64,000 nt of DNA. Source: Paraburkholderia sp. BL21I4N1. GTDB lineage: Bacteria > Pseudomonadota > Gammaproteobacteria > Burkholderiales > Burkholderiaceae. The DNA lies in NCBI RefSeq assembly GCF_002973525.1, contig NZ_PVEN01000001.1, positions 930,001 through 994,000 of the forward strand. The letters run 5' to 3'. The translations under genes were made by a program, and so were the position numbers. Numbering within the stretch: position 1 is the stretch's first letter; every line of letters starts with the position of its first letter. This document shows positions 8,009 to 16,351 of the stretch, piece by piece. Below the pieces are notes generated by a model that searched no databases, was not told the DNA's origin, and saw only the letters and a list, made by a program, of their open reading frames with translations.

Positions 8009-8701
8009 ATGGACAGCACCCAGGCAGTGGCAGTGGCGGCGGTCGCCTTTGTGGGCAGTCACTTTCTCCTGTCTCATCCATTGCGCGGCGCATTGGTCCG
8101 CGCGATTGGCGCAGTGGGTTTCCAGGGTGTTTATTCGCTGGTGGCATTCGTGACCTTCGGCTGGCTGATTTGGGCCTATGTGAAAGCGCCTTTAACGTCG
8201 CCGTTCTGGCCGGTTGGGGACGTGCTTTGGGCAGTGGTCACCGTCGTCATGTTGGTCGCGTCGATTCTCCTGATGGGCTCATTGATCCGCAACCCGGCGC
8301 TGCCCACCATGGGTGGGCCAGGCGCGTTTCCAGAGGTCGCGCTCGGGGTATTCGCGGTAACGCGTCATCCGATGATGTGGTCGTTCGCTTTGTGGGGGCT
8401 GTGCCATATCGCGGTGTTTCCGATCGCGAAGAACATGATCCTCGGCGTGGCGGTTATCGTTCTTGCGCTCGTCGGCTCCGCCATGCAGGACCGGAAGAAG
8501 GAACAGCTTCAGCCTGAACAGTGGCCGGTTTGGGAATCGAAGACGAGCTATCTGCCGTTCGCGGCGATCGCCACGGGCCGCGCGCGGCTCGGTGGATTCG
8601 GCATGCACGCGCTGATGGGTGGGCTTGTCGTGTGGCTCGCGGCCACCTGGGCGCATGGGCCGCTCGCGGGGTTCGCCGCGGGTATCTGGCGCTGGTTCTA
8701 A
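8009..8701 (+). CDS. NnrU family membrane protein
   Basis: 230 residues with five to six hydrophobic helices. Family marks are GSHFLLSHPLRGALVRAIG near the start, then FGWLIWAYVKAP, and the central RNPALPTMGG...ALGVFAVTRHPMMWSFALWGLCH, followed by a charged segment QDRKKEQLQPEQWPVWESKTSYLPF. NnrU-type proteins are related to isoprenylcysteine methyltransferase-like membrane enzymes and were first linked to nitric oxide or nitrite metabolism; no denitrification genes are nearby, so the role here is open. CCGAGGAGCAAAGCC precedes the ATG. Confidence 0.82.
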   Translation: MDSTQAVAVAAVAFVGSHFLLSHPLRGALVRAIGAVGFQGVYSLVAFVTFGWLIWAYVKAPLTSPFWPVGDVLWAVVTVVMLVASILLMGSLIRNPALPTMGGPGAFPEVALGVFAVTRHPMMWSFALWGLCHIAVFPIAKNMILGVAVIVLALVGSAMQDRKKEQLQPEQWPVWESKTSYLPFAAIATGRARLGGFGMHALMGGLVVWLAATWAHGPLAGFAAGIWRWF

Positions 8702-8811
8702 CCGTCGTCGCAGCACGGCCGGGTTTTCCCTGGCCATGATTTTGTCGATATCGATGCCGCGAATTCGTCGTACGGGTATGTCCAACTTTTTTAGCGAAAG
8801 GCGAGCAAACC

Positions 8812-9255
8812 ATGGCTACCGGAACCATTCATCTGCATCGCGTCCTGCACGCAACCCCCGAGCGCATCTATCGCGCCTTCCTGGAAGCCGATGCGAAAGC
8901 GAAATGGCTTCCGCCGTACGGTTTCACCTGCACGGTTCATCATCTGGACGCGCGCGTGGGCGGCACGTACAAAATGTCTTTCCACAATTTCGGCACCGGC
9001 GAGGGCCACTCGTTCGGCGGCGAGTACATTGAACTCGTGCCGTTCGAGAAGATTCGCTATACGGATCGGTTCGATGATCCGAATCTGCCCGGCCAGATGA
9101 CCACGACGGTTTCCATTCGACAGGTGTCGTGCGGGAGTGAACTCACTATCGTGCAGGAAGGCGTGCCTGCAGTGATTCCCGTGGAGATGTGCTATCTCGG
9201 CTGGCAGGAGTCGCTGGCTCAACTGGCGAAGTTAGTCGAGCCAGTGATTCCTTGA
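8812..9255 (+). CDS. SRPBCC (AHSA1-like) domain protein
   Basis: 147 residues covering one START/Bet v1-like domain. The opening IHLHRVLHATPERIYRAFLEADAKAKWLPPYGF and the later GGTYKMSFHNFGTGEGHSFGGEYIELVPFEKIRYTDRFD are typical for the activator of Hsp90 ATPase-like (AHSA1) branch, which folds around a hydrophobic cavity and is used in many unrelated ligand-binding roles. The C-terminal helix WQESLAQLAKLVEP closes the pocket. AAAGGCGAGCAAACC stands before the ATG. A perfect hairpin follows at 9289. The ligand is unknown. Confidence 0.82.
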   Translation: MATGTIHLHRVLHATPERIYRAFLEADAKAKWLPPYGFTCTVHHLDARVGGTYKMSFHNFGTGEGHSFGGEYIELVPFEKIRYTDRFDDPNLPGQMTTTVSIRQVSCGSELTIVQEGVPAVIPVEMCYLGWQESLAQLAKLVEPVIP

Positions 9256-9288
9256 ACGTGTAATCTCGTCCGGCGATAGCTTCTACGC

Positions 9289-9310
9289 GAGGCCGTCATA
9301 AGACGGCCTC
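9289..9310. terminator. Hairpin terminator
   Basis: GAGGCCGTC and GACGGCCTC form a perfect 9-bp stem with an ATAA loop, 34 bases after the SRPBCC stop codon and 11 bases beyond the stop of the small minus-strand ORF. No clear U-tract on either side. Confidence 0.55.
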
Positions 9311-9320
9311 GACGGTTTGC

Positions 9321-9593
9321 TCAGCGTGTCGAGATGCTACGCGTCAACAGCAACCACAGGCGTGCCACAGCCGCACGCATGCCGTTAGCCGTTGCGCGTG
9401 TAGTTGTCCGCGAATCATGCTCGGCAACGCGCGCATTAAACGCGTGGCAGTTCCGCTCTTCCTGCATTGGAAGACTCCAGTACTCGTACGGGTACAACAT
9501 CCGGCTGAGGCGGAATTGCGCATCGCGCCCGTCGCCCTGCCATTCGGCAGTGGCATCGGGATATTTTGTCGATTCTGGGCTTCTTTCGTCCAT
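9321..9593 (-). CDS. Small hypothetical protein
   Basis: A 90-residue frame on the minus strand. The ATG at 9593 is preceded by GCGGAGATCATC, a good ribosome-binding site at six bases, which is the main reason to accept it. The product is polar at the N-terminus (MDERSPESTKYPDATAEW), then RLSRMLYPYEYWSLPMQEERN, and ends in a basic, Leu-rich helix. I recognise no family. It lies between two hairpins (9289 and 9641). Overlapping plus-strand frames lack comparable start signals. Confidence 0.4.
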   Translation of the reverse strand: MDERSPESTKYPDATAEWQGDGRDAQFRLSRMLYPYEYWSLPMQEERNCHAFNARVAEHDSRTTTRATANGMRAAVARLWLLLTRSISTR

Positions 9594-9640
9594 GATGATC
9601 TCCGCGAGTGATGCCGGTCACGGAGACGCCATAAACAAAA

Positions 9641-9671
9641 AAGGCCTCGTCCGTATTAGCGGCGAGGCCTT
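9641..9671 (-). terminator. Rho-independent terminator for the minus strand
   Basis: AAGGCCTCG (9641-9649) pairs with CGAGGCCTT (9663-9671), extended inside by CCG/CGG. Read on the minus strand the stem is followed by TTTTTTGTTT. It is placed to end transcription of the cluster that finishes at 9859, about 190 bases further upstream in that direction. Confidence 0.7.
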
Positions 9672-9858
9672 GTAAGCTGCGTGTCTACTTGTCTAACGCG
9701 TACAGGCCCCCCGTGGCATATCCGAGCGGATTGCCATTTGGCGGAACATTGCGAAAGAGAAGAAGTTGAGCGTCAGCATGGGGTCAAGTTTCTTTGTAAT
9801 TGGAATGCGTGTCAACACTTAACTGCCGCGTGAGTGCTAACGATGTTGTCGAAAGTAC

Positions 9859-10791
9859 TCACCGATTCCTCAAGTTCTCGAACTCGAACCCGGCCGTAGT
9901 CAACGCGTCGATCAACCTTGCCGAGTTGTCCGGCTTGAGTTGTTCGAGCGGCGGACGAACGGTCAGCCATTCCCCATCATCCTTTGCATGAGCGATAACC
10001 TGCTTCATTGCCGGAATCATCGGCACGGATTCGAACACCTTCCGTATGCGGGTGACCTTATCCTGCAAGGCGGTCGCGTCCTCGCTCTGCCAGCGCTCGC
10101 AGAGCGACGCGATGTTCCGTGGATTGACGTTTGCCGTCGCGCTAATGCACCCGGCTGCGCCAAGCGGCAATGCCGTGGTCAGCAGCGCCTCGCTGGCAGG
10201 GAAGATGTCGAGGCCATCTCGTGCGAAGACGTCGATCATCGCTTTTGTGTTTGCCCAGTCGCCCGACGAGTCTTTGACGCCCGCGATTGTGCCCGGATAG
10301 CGCGTGAGCAGGCGCTCGATCAGATCGAGTGAAATCGGCACGCCCGATAGCGCGGGAATGTTGTACAGGTAAAGTGAAAGCCGTGCGTCGGCAACCCGTT
10401 CGATGACTTCCGCGTAGTAAGCGAAAAGTGCGTCGTCGCTAATCTTCTTGTAGAAGAACGGCGGCAACATCAGCACGCCGCCCGCGCCGGCGTCGACGGC
10501 ATGCCGCGTGAGCAGCACGGTGTCCACTAGCGACGAGGTGCCGGTTCCCGGCATCATCGAGGCGGCGGGTAAGCCGGCGTCGAGCAATGTGTCGGTGAGC
10601 TGGATACGCTCGGCGACGGATAGGGAGTTCGCTTCGGAGTTAGTGCCGAAGATCGCGAGGCCGGCTCCGTTTTCCAGCAGCCACGCACAGTGGCGCACGA
10701 ACTCGCCGGCGTTGACGTCCAGATTGGCGTGGAACGGCGTCACGACAGGAGCGAGCACGCCGCGCAGGCGTGTTGATCGCGCATCAATCAT
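9859..10791 (-). CDS. Dihydrodipicolinate synthase/N-acetylneuraminate lyase family enzyme
   Basis: 310 residues forming one TIM barrel. The family signature is present in altered form as GTNSEANSL (residues 49-57, where GTTGE is usual). Tyr143 in YLYNIP and the Schiff-base Lys173 in GVKDSSGD are in place, so aldolase or dehydratase chemistry on a 2-keto acid is likely. It follows the mandelate racemase-family gene by 34 bp on the same strand, so the pair probably acts in sequence on an acid-sugar-like substrate: dehydration by the first, cleavage or a second dehydration by this one. It is unlikely to be the lysine-pathway dapA. Substrate unknown. Confidence 0.85.
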   Translation of the reverse strand: MIDARSTRLRGVLAPVVTPFHANLDVNAGEFVRHCAWLLENGAGLAIFGTNSEANSLSVAERIQLTDTLLDAGLPAASMMPGTGTSSLVDTVLLTRHAVDAGAGGVLMLPPFFYKKISDDALFAYYAEVIERVADARLSLYLYNIPALSGVPISLDLIERLLTRYPGTIAGVKDSSGDWANTKAMIDVFARDGLDIFPASEALLTTALPLGAAGCISATANVNPRNIASLCERWQSEDATALQDKVTRIRKVFESVPMIPAMKQVIAHAKDDGEWLTVRPPLEQLKPDNSARLIDALTTAGFEFENLRNR

Positions 10792-10825
10792 GGGATTTCC
10801 TTCGGGGAATGAGGGGTGAAACGCG

Positions 10826-11917
10826 TTACATCGCGCCGGGTTGGCTGAACAGCAGCGACGTGCGGTCGACCTTTTTGAATTCCTTGATCAGGCCGCGTTT
10901 CGGATTGAGACCGAGTCCCGGTTCCTGAGAGACTTGCAGATAGCCGTTCTCGGGCTGCGGCACATTCTCGAAGATCGCGTTGTAAGCCATCCATTTATGG
11001 AAGTGGTACTCGACGAGTCCGCCGTTGGATAACGCCGCCTGCAACGCGATGTTGTGCGGGCCGCTGCCGTTGCCATGACCGAGTGATCGCCCGAACGCTT
11101 GCGCGAGCATGCCGATGCGCAACCCGGCCGTATAGCCGCCGTCATTCGTGACGTTGGGTTGCAGAATGTCCACCGCGTCGTTGACCAGCAGGTCGCGCGC
11201 GGAGTACTTGTGATTCTCGGCCGCGGCGATGGGAATCGACGTTTTGCCGCGCAGTTCGCGAAGCTGCGTGGGGTGGTTGTCGATCACGGGCTCTTCGATG
11301 AACGAGATATCGAGTTCCTCGGTCATCTGGCAGAGCTTCGTTGCCTGTGCAACGGTCATCCGCGAATTGCCGTCCATGGCGAGTTTTACGCGCGGGCCGA
11401 CGGCTTCGCGCATGGCCCTCATGCGGAGATAGTCATCGGCGGGATTGGGCACGGCCTGGCGACCCACTGTGTTCTTCAGATGCAGGTTGCCGAGTTCGGC
11501 GAGATGCTTCGCCTCGGCTGCCAGTTCCTCGACGCTGTAGACAGGCGCACCGCCGAGCAGTTTGTGCACGGGCACGCCGAGCGACTTGCCCTTCAGATCC
11601 CATAGCGCGATGTCGACCAGCGCCAGCGCCGAGAGATAAGCCCGGCCCATGAACCGCACGACCGAATGGCGATCGAAGCGCGCAATGACCCGCTCGATGC
11701 AACTCGCGTCCTCGCCGACGAGCAGGTCGGCCGCGTGATGGTTGAGAAAGTCGACGACCACGGGATGCGTATAGCCGCCCATCGAATAGCCGATCAATCC
11801 GTCGGTGGTTTCAATCTCGACGATCAATGCGTGTTCGGCATTCGGCAGTTTGCGAAACGGCGGCGGTTGAATCGGGATGTTGGCGAGGTGATGCGCCTCC
11901 AGGCGGGCAATTTTCAT
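10826..11917 (-). CDS. Mandelate racemase/muconate lactonizing family enzyme (enolase superfamily)
   Basis: 363 residues: N-terminal capping domain to about 125, then the barrel. Metal ligands are Asp182 (LAMDGNS), Glu208 (SFIEEP) and Glu234 (AAAENHK). His281 (LGHGNGSGPHN) with the Asp in QPNVTNDGG gives the His-Asp pair of the mandelate racemase subgroup. On the other face the usual KxK motif is reduced to LHLKNT (Lys148), so one catalytic Lys seems absent; this fits a dehydratase using His as base better than a racemase. First gene of the minus-strand pair; an inverted repeat at 11994 lies just upstream. Substrate unknown. Confidence 0.85.
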   Translation of the reverse strand: MKIARLEAHHLANIPIQPPPFRKLPNAEHALIVEIETTDGLIGYSMGGYTHPVVVDFLNHHAADLLVGEDASCIERVIARFDRHSVVRFMGRAYLSALALVDIALWDLKGKSLGVPVHKLLGGAPVYSVEELAAEAKHLAELGNLHLKNTVGRQAVPNPADDYLRMRAMREAVGPRVKLAMDGNSRMTVAQATKLCQMTEELDISFIEEPVIDNHPTQLRELRGKTSIPIAAAENHKYSARDLLVNDAVDILQPNVTNDGGYTAGLRIGMLAQAFGRSLGHGNGSGPHNIALQAALSNGGLVEYHFHKWMAYNAIFENVPQPENGYLQVSQEPGLGLNPKRGLIKEFKKVDRTSLLFSQPGAM

Positions 11918-11993
11918 AGCTTCAGTCCTTGTGTTTCGCGCCGTTAAGGTGGCACGTCAGGACTCAAGCGTGAGCCGATTCGATATTTTTTAG

Positions 11994-12024
11994 AATCAGA
12001 TAATTTACGTCGATTATTCTGATT
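11994..12024. promoter_or_regulatory. Inverted repeat, candidate LysR-type operator
   Basis: AATCAGATAAT (11994-12004) and ATTATTCTGATT (12013-12024) are inverted copies differing by one base, with an eight-base AT-rich spacer. The site is 77 bases upstream of the racemase-family gene and just past the end of the LysR gene, a natural place for LysR control of the downstream enzymes. Confidence 0.5.
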
Positions 12025-12030
12025 GGTGAA

Positions 12031-12990
12031 TCAATGCGCGATAGACGTGGTTCGGCGGCGTGCCGGTTTGGCGGTGTCGTCGATCAGGTCGCGGACCATT
12101 TGCGCGAGCTGCGCAGCGGCGGGCGACAGGCTGCGGCCGCGCATCGTGATCAGACAGACCTGGCGTGTCAGCGAAGGCTCCACCAGCCGCAGCGTTTGCG
12201 TGCTCGACGCGTTGACACCCTTGAGCACCGATTGCGGCAAGACGGCCACGCCCATGCCGGCCATCGCCATCGAGACGAGCGTTTGCATCTGCATGCACTG
12301 GTAATTGTTATCGAACTTGAGCGACTGCGCGTCGATCGCGCTTTCAATCATGCGACGCATCGCGCTACCCGGTGTGTGGAGCAGAAGCGGCATGGTCACC
12401 AGTTCCTTGAGCGAGATCGTTTTGCGCGTACTGGCCAGCAACACGCGTGGCACGAGCGCCATGATCCGGTCGTCGAGAATCGGCTCGAAGCTGATGTCGT
12501 CGTCCACTGTATCGACCAGTGGGCCGATGCCGAAGTCGGCGTCGCCCTGGCGGACCATGTGAAAGATCTCGGCGGAGTGCTGTTCCATCAGGCTGATGTG
12601 CACGCCAGGATGGACCTTTTTGAAGGTCGAAAGGATCTGCGGCAAGCGATTGGCGGCGACGGACGGCGAACAGGCTAGCGAAACGCGACCGCGTTTGATG
12701 TCCGCGGATTCGCGGATCTTGCGCAAGCCGAGATTCACTTCGTGCATGGCGCGTTTGGTGCCCTCCAGCAGCTCGCGGCCTTCGGGCGTGAGTACGACGC
12801 TGCGCGTCGTGCGATGCAGCAACGTGATGCCCAACTGCGTTTCCAGTTGTTTGATCTGCGTGCTCACCGCCGATTGCGACCGATGCGTCTGCTCCGCCGC
12901 GTCACGGAAGCTCAGGCTATCGGCGACCAGCATGAAAGTTTGCAGCAGGCGCAGGTTGAACTGGGTCACAGGTACGGGCAGATCACTCAC
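12031..12990 (-). CDS. LysR family transcriptional regulator
   Basis: 319 residues. The N-terminal winged helix reads FNLRLLQTFMLVADSLSFRDAAEQTHRSQSAVSTQIKQLETQLGITLLHRTTRSVVLTPEG, followed by the linker helix and a periplasmic-binding-like effector domain (CSPSVAANRLPQIL onward). It lies between the minus-strand enzyme pair and the divergent cupin-transporter-porin genes, so it probably controls both arms of this cluster. The 133-bp gap to the cupin gene on one side and the inverted repeat at 11994 on the other are the likely binding regions. The inducer is probably the cluster's substrate. Confidence 0.9.
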   Translation of the reverse strand: MSDLPVPVTQFNLRLLQTFMLVADSLSFRDAAEQTHRSQSAVSTQIKQLETQLGITLLHRTTRSVVLTPEGRELLEGTKRAMHEVNLGLRKIRESADIKRGRVSLACSPSVAANRLPQILSTFKKVHPGVHISLMEQHSAEIFHMVRQGDADFGIGPLVDTVDDDISFEPILDDRIMALVPRVLLASTRKTISLKELVTMPLLLHTPGSAMRRMIESAIDAQSLKFDNNYQCMQMQTLVSMAMAGMGVAVLPQSVLKGVNASSTQTLRLVEPSLTRQVCLITMRGRSLSPAAAQLAQMVRDLIDDTAKPARRRTTSIAH

Positions 12991-13123
12991 GGTACGGCTC
13001 CATCCGATTGATCGAAAAAAGAGAATGGTAGCGCCGATAAATGCGTTTTACCTAAGACTTCTTACAGGTTAGTGTCTGGTTCTGGCTGGTGCCGCACAAC
13101 CCGTACAAAGGAGGAGACATTGC

Positions 13124-13489
13124 ATGCTGATCGATTGGACCCGCATTCCCGCTGCCGATAGCGCCCGGCAAGGATTGATCCGTAAAACGGTTTGCGGGGA
13201 AAAGATGTCCGCGATGAAGGTGGTGGTCGCGGGCGGCACGCGTTTTGACGGCAGGCTTCATCACCATCCGCACGAACAGATGCTGGTGGTGGTGTCGGGG
13301 CGAGTGTCCGTGCAGATCGACGACACGGTTCTCGACGCGGAGCCCGGCGAACTGGTTTTTTTTCCGTCCGGTAGCTTGCATGCGGTAGTCGGTGCCGACC
13401 CGCAAGGGGCCTGTTATTACGAGCTGTCCGCGCCCGCTCGCACCGATCAGTTGCCCGGTTGGGTGGCCGCTTCCGCACTACGTTATTAA
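13124..13489 (+). CDS. Cupin domain protein
   Basis: 121 residues, one conserved cupin barrel. Motif 1 is GRLHHHPHEQMLVVVSGRVSVQI with a His cluster and Glu for metal binding; motif 2 is PGELVFFPSGSLHAVVG. AAAGGAGGAGACATTGC precedes the ATG, an excellent ribosome-binding site. It is the first of three plus-strand genes (cupin, MFS transporter, porin) opposite the LysR gene. Small cupins in sugar-acid clusters may be isomerases, lyases or regulators; the sequence does not decide between them. Confidence 0.8.
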   Translation: MLIDWTRIPAADSARQGLIRKTVCGEKMSAMKVVVAGGTRFDGRLHHHPHEQMLVVVSGRVSVQIDDTVLDAEPGELVFFPSGSLHAVVGADPQGACYYELSAPARTDQLPGWVAASALRY

Positions 13490-13574
13490 ACCCGAAGACT
13501 AGCCGCAGACGGCTTGCAACGGGGCATGGCGCCGGCACCGCCACGGCGGCGCCGGCCAAAAACAGGAGGAGACA

Positions 13575-14909
13575 ATGCAGGTAGAACTATCCGAAACATC
13601 CGCGTTGGAGCGCAGCACGATGCGCAGGGTTATCCTGCGGCTGGTGCCGTTCCTGATGGCGTCGTATTTCATGGCGCTGCTGGATCGAGTGAACATCGGT
13701 TTCGCCGCGCTGCAGATGAACGCGGATTTGGGCCTCTCCCATTCGATGTTCGGTTTTGCCGCCAGCCTGTATTTCGTGGCTTACTTTATCGCCGAAGTAC
13801 CGAGCAACCTCGCGCTGGAAAAGTTCGGCGCCCGCCGCTGGATCGCGCGGATCATGATTACATGGGGCTTGATCGCTTCGCTGATGGCCTTCGTGGTCGG
13901 CCCGAATTCGCTATACGTCATGCGGTTTTTGCTGGGTCTGGCGGAAGCGGGTTTCTTTCCGGGCACGATCCTGTACCTGAGCTACTGGTTGCCAAAGCGC
14001 TATCGCGCACAAGTACTCGGCATTGTCGCGACGTCGAACGCGCTGGCGAGTTTCGCGAGTGGACCGTTGTCCGTCGCTTTGCTCAAACTGCATGGCACGG
14101 GTGGCTTGCGTGGCTGGCAGTGGTTGTTTTTGCTCGAAGGTATTCCAGCCGTCCTACTCGGTATTGCCGCATTGTTCGTTCTCGTCGACTCGCCGAAAAA
14201 CGCACGCTTTCTGACGCTCGAGCAGCGCGATTGGCTCCAGGCACGTCTCGCCAGCGAGCGCTCGCAAGGCAACGCGGTGGGACACCTGAGCCTGTGGGCT
14301 TTGTTGCGCAATCCCTATTTCCTGGTCATGGCGCTGCTGTGTTCGGTAGCCTCCGCAACCAGCAGCGTGCTGGCCGTGTGGCAGCCCCAGTTTCTCAAGT
14401 CGTTCGGTTTGACGAATACGGAGACCGGCTTCATCAACTCGATTCCGTATGCGATCACGGTCGTTGCAATGATTCTGTGGGCACGTCATTCGGACAAGAC
14501 CGGCGAGCGGCGCCTGCATACCGCTGTGCCGTTGCTGCTCACGGCAGCCGGCTTCGCTGTGATCAGTTTCGGTAGCGTGTCGTTGCCCATCGTGCTGGTA
14601 TGCCTGACGTGTTGTCTGGTCGGCGCTTATTCGTTCAAAGGACCGTTCTGGGCCATGTCCAGCCAGATTCTGTCGCCGCAGACGATGGCCGCCGGTGTGG
14701 CGGGCATCAACGCGATTTCCAATCTGATCGGCGGCGGGTTGATGGTGAACGTCGTCGCTCAGATCAAGCAGCACACCGGCAGTTATTCGACTGCAATGAG
14801 CCCGCTTGTCGTATTGGCCGTCCTCGCGGTACTGGGTTTGATGATAGTCACGCGCAAAAGCAAAGGGCGCATTGGCGGCGCGGAAAGCTCTTCCGCTCAA
14901 CGCGTGTGA
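13575..14909 (+). CDS. MFS transporter, anion:cation symporter type
   Basis: 444 residues with 12 predicted membrane helices. The start RRVILRLVPFLMASYFMALLDRVNIGFAALQMNADLGLS and the loop motif RRWIARIMITWGLIA are typical of the ACS subfamily, which takes up organic acids such as glucarate, galactonate, phthalate or tartrate. Further marks are LAEAGFFPGTILYLSYWLPKRYR and the C-terminal half repeat. CAGGAGGAGACA stands before the ATG. Position between cupin and porin genes and near the racemase-family and lyase-family enzymes points to import of the cluster's acidic substrate through the inner membrane. Confidence 0.88.
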   Translation: MQVELSETSALERSTMRRVILRLVPFLMASYFMALLDRVNIGFAALQMNADLGLSHSMFGFAASLYFVAYFIAEVPSNLALEKFGARRWIARIMITWGLIASLMAFVVGPNSLYVMRFLLGLAEAGFFPGTILYLSYWLPKRYRAQVLGIVATSNALASFASGPLSVALLKLHGTGGLRGWQWLFLLEGIPAVLLGIAALFVLVDSPKNARFLTLEQRDWLQARLASERSQGNAVGHLSLWALLRNPYFLVMALLCSVASATSSVLAVWQPQFLKSFGLTNTETGFINSIPYAITVVAMILWARHSDKTGERRLHTAVPLLLTAAGFAVISFGSVSLPIVLVCLTCCLVGAYSFKGPFWAMSSQILSPQTMAAGVAGINAISNLIGGGLMVNVVAQIKQHTGSYSTAMSPLVVLAVLAVLGLMIVTRKSKGRIGGAESSSAQRV

Positions 14910-15069
14910 CGCCAGCGTTCGACAACCTGCGCTGAAGGTTCAGCACACAGTCAATTCACCCCGAAAGTCGCTTTCTCGCGCGAACGACCCATCGCTCGCG
15001 CAGGGCGGAGCTTTGTCCACGTTCAACGCAAATGCTCCGTCATTCCACAAAAAATAGAGGAGACGTTTC

Positions 15070-16254
15070 ATGAAGAAAATCGCTTTCGCGACCTTTGCCG
15101 CTTGCGGCATGATCTGCAATGGAGTCCAGGCCCAAAGCAGCGTCACGCTATATGGCCTGATCGACCAGGGGTTTAACTACAACAGCAATATGAAGGGCGG
15201 CCGTTCTTACGCGCTGCAAAGCGGCGTAATGCAGGGCAGCCGGTGGGGCCTGCGCGGCGCGGAAGATCTGGGCGGCGGTCTGCAAGCCATTTTCATGCTG
15301 GAAAATGGCTTCGATCTGAACAGCGGGAAGATTAGCCAGGGTGGTCTGCTTTTCGGTCGTCAGGCGTATGTCGGTTTATCCGGCCGCTACGGCACGGTAA
15401 CACTGGGGCGCCAATATGACGTGAGCGCCGATTTCGTCGGTCCGTTCGAAGCCGGTAATCAATGGGCCGGCAACGTCGGCGCGCATCCCGGCGATCTGGA
15501 TAACTTCAACAATACCGTTCGCACCAACAACGCGATCAAGTTCAAAAGTGCGTCTTACGGCGGCTTCTCTGTCGGCGGCCTATACAGTCTTGGCGGCGTG
15601 GCGGGGGATGTGACGCGCAATCAGTCGTGGTCCGTCGGCGCGGGGTATGTCAATGGACCGCTGTCGCTCGGCGCCGGTTATATGAATGTCCGCAATCCGA
15701 ATCTGGGGTTTTTCGGCAATGCGACGACCGGCACGCCGTCGGCGGCGAGCGCCAATAGCAGCTATCCAATCTACAGCGGTTTTCTGTCCGCCCACACGTA
15801 TCAGGTTGCCGCGGCGGGGGGCGCCTACACGTTCGGTCCCGCAACGCTGGGGTTCACGTACTCGAATGTTGCTTTCAAAGGACTGGGCGACACCACCAGT
15901 GGGCCCAATCCGAGCGGTTATTCCGGCAGCGTGCATTTCAACAATGCGGAAGCGAATTTCCGTTATCGGCTGACGCCGTTTCTCTTCGCCGGAATTGCCT
16001 ACGATTACACGCGAGGAAGCAGCACGTCGACCCGATCCGGAGAGAACGACGGGGCCACTTACCACCAGATCATGACCGGCCTCGACTACTTTCTATCGAA
16101 GCGAACCGACGTATATTTGATTGGGATCTATCAGAAGGCGTCGGGTACGGATTCGCGCAACCTGCCGGCGGTCGCGTCGATTAATAACCAGTCGTCACCG
16201 TCCAGCAACGATCGGCAGGCATTGGTGCGAGTGGGTATCCGGCACAAGTTCTAG
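15070..16254 (+). CDS. Outer-membrane porin (Gram-negative general porin type)
   Basis: 394 residues. A signal peptide of about 22 residues (MKKIAFATFAACGMICNGVQA) is followed by QSSVTLYGLIDQGFNYNSN, the standard opening strand of Burkholderia porins, then SRWGLRGAEDLGGGLQAIFMLENGFD and FGRQAYVGLSGRYGTVTLGRQYD. The last residue is Phe (VGIRHKF), as needed for outer-membrane assembly. AGAGGAGACGTTTC precedes the ATG. It follows the MFS gene by 160 bp and likely supplies the outer-membrane entry for the same substrate. Confidence 0.92.
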   Translation: MKKIAFATFAACGMICNGVQAQSSVTLYGLIDQGFNYNSNMKGGRSYALQSGVMQGSRWGLRGAEDLGGGLQAIFMLENGFDLNSGKISQGGLLFGRQAYVGLSGRYGTVTLGRQYDVSADFVGPFEAGNQWAGNVGAHPGDLDNFNNTVRTNNAIKFKSASYGGFSVGGLYSLGGVAGDVTRNQSWSVGAGYVNGPLSLGAGYMNVRNPNLGFFGNATTGTPSAASANSSYPIYSGFLSAHTYQVAAAGGAYTFGPATLGFTYSNVAFKGLGDTTSGPNPSGYSGSVHFNNAEANFRYRLTPFLFAGIAYDYTRGSSTSTRSGENDGATYHQIMTGLDYFLSKRTDVYLIGIYQKASGTDSRNLPAVASINNQSSPSSNDRQALVRVGIRHKF

Positions 16255-16351
16255 TCGCGCGAAGCGGACGCCGTCAAAGCCTTCCACCCTCCAGCCCGTG
16301 GCGGCGTACCGACCGTGTCAGCATGCTGAAAAAACGCGGACGACTTCGACT

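Noticed and set aside
16318..16346. TCAGCATGCTGA palindrome followed by AAAAAA as a terminator
   Set aside because: The A-run is on the wrong side for the plus strand and, on the minus strand, the T-run comes before the stem.
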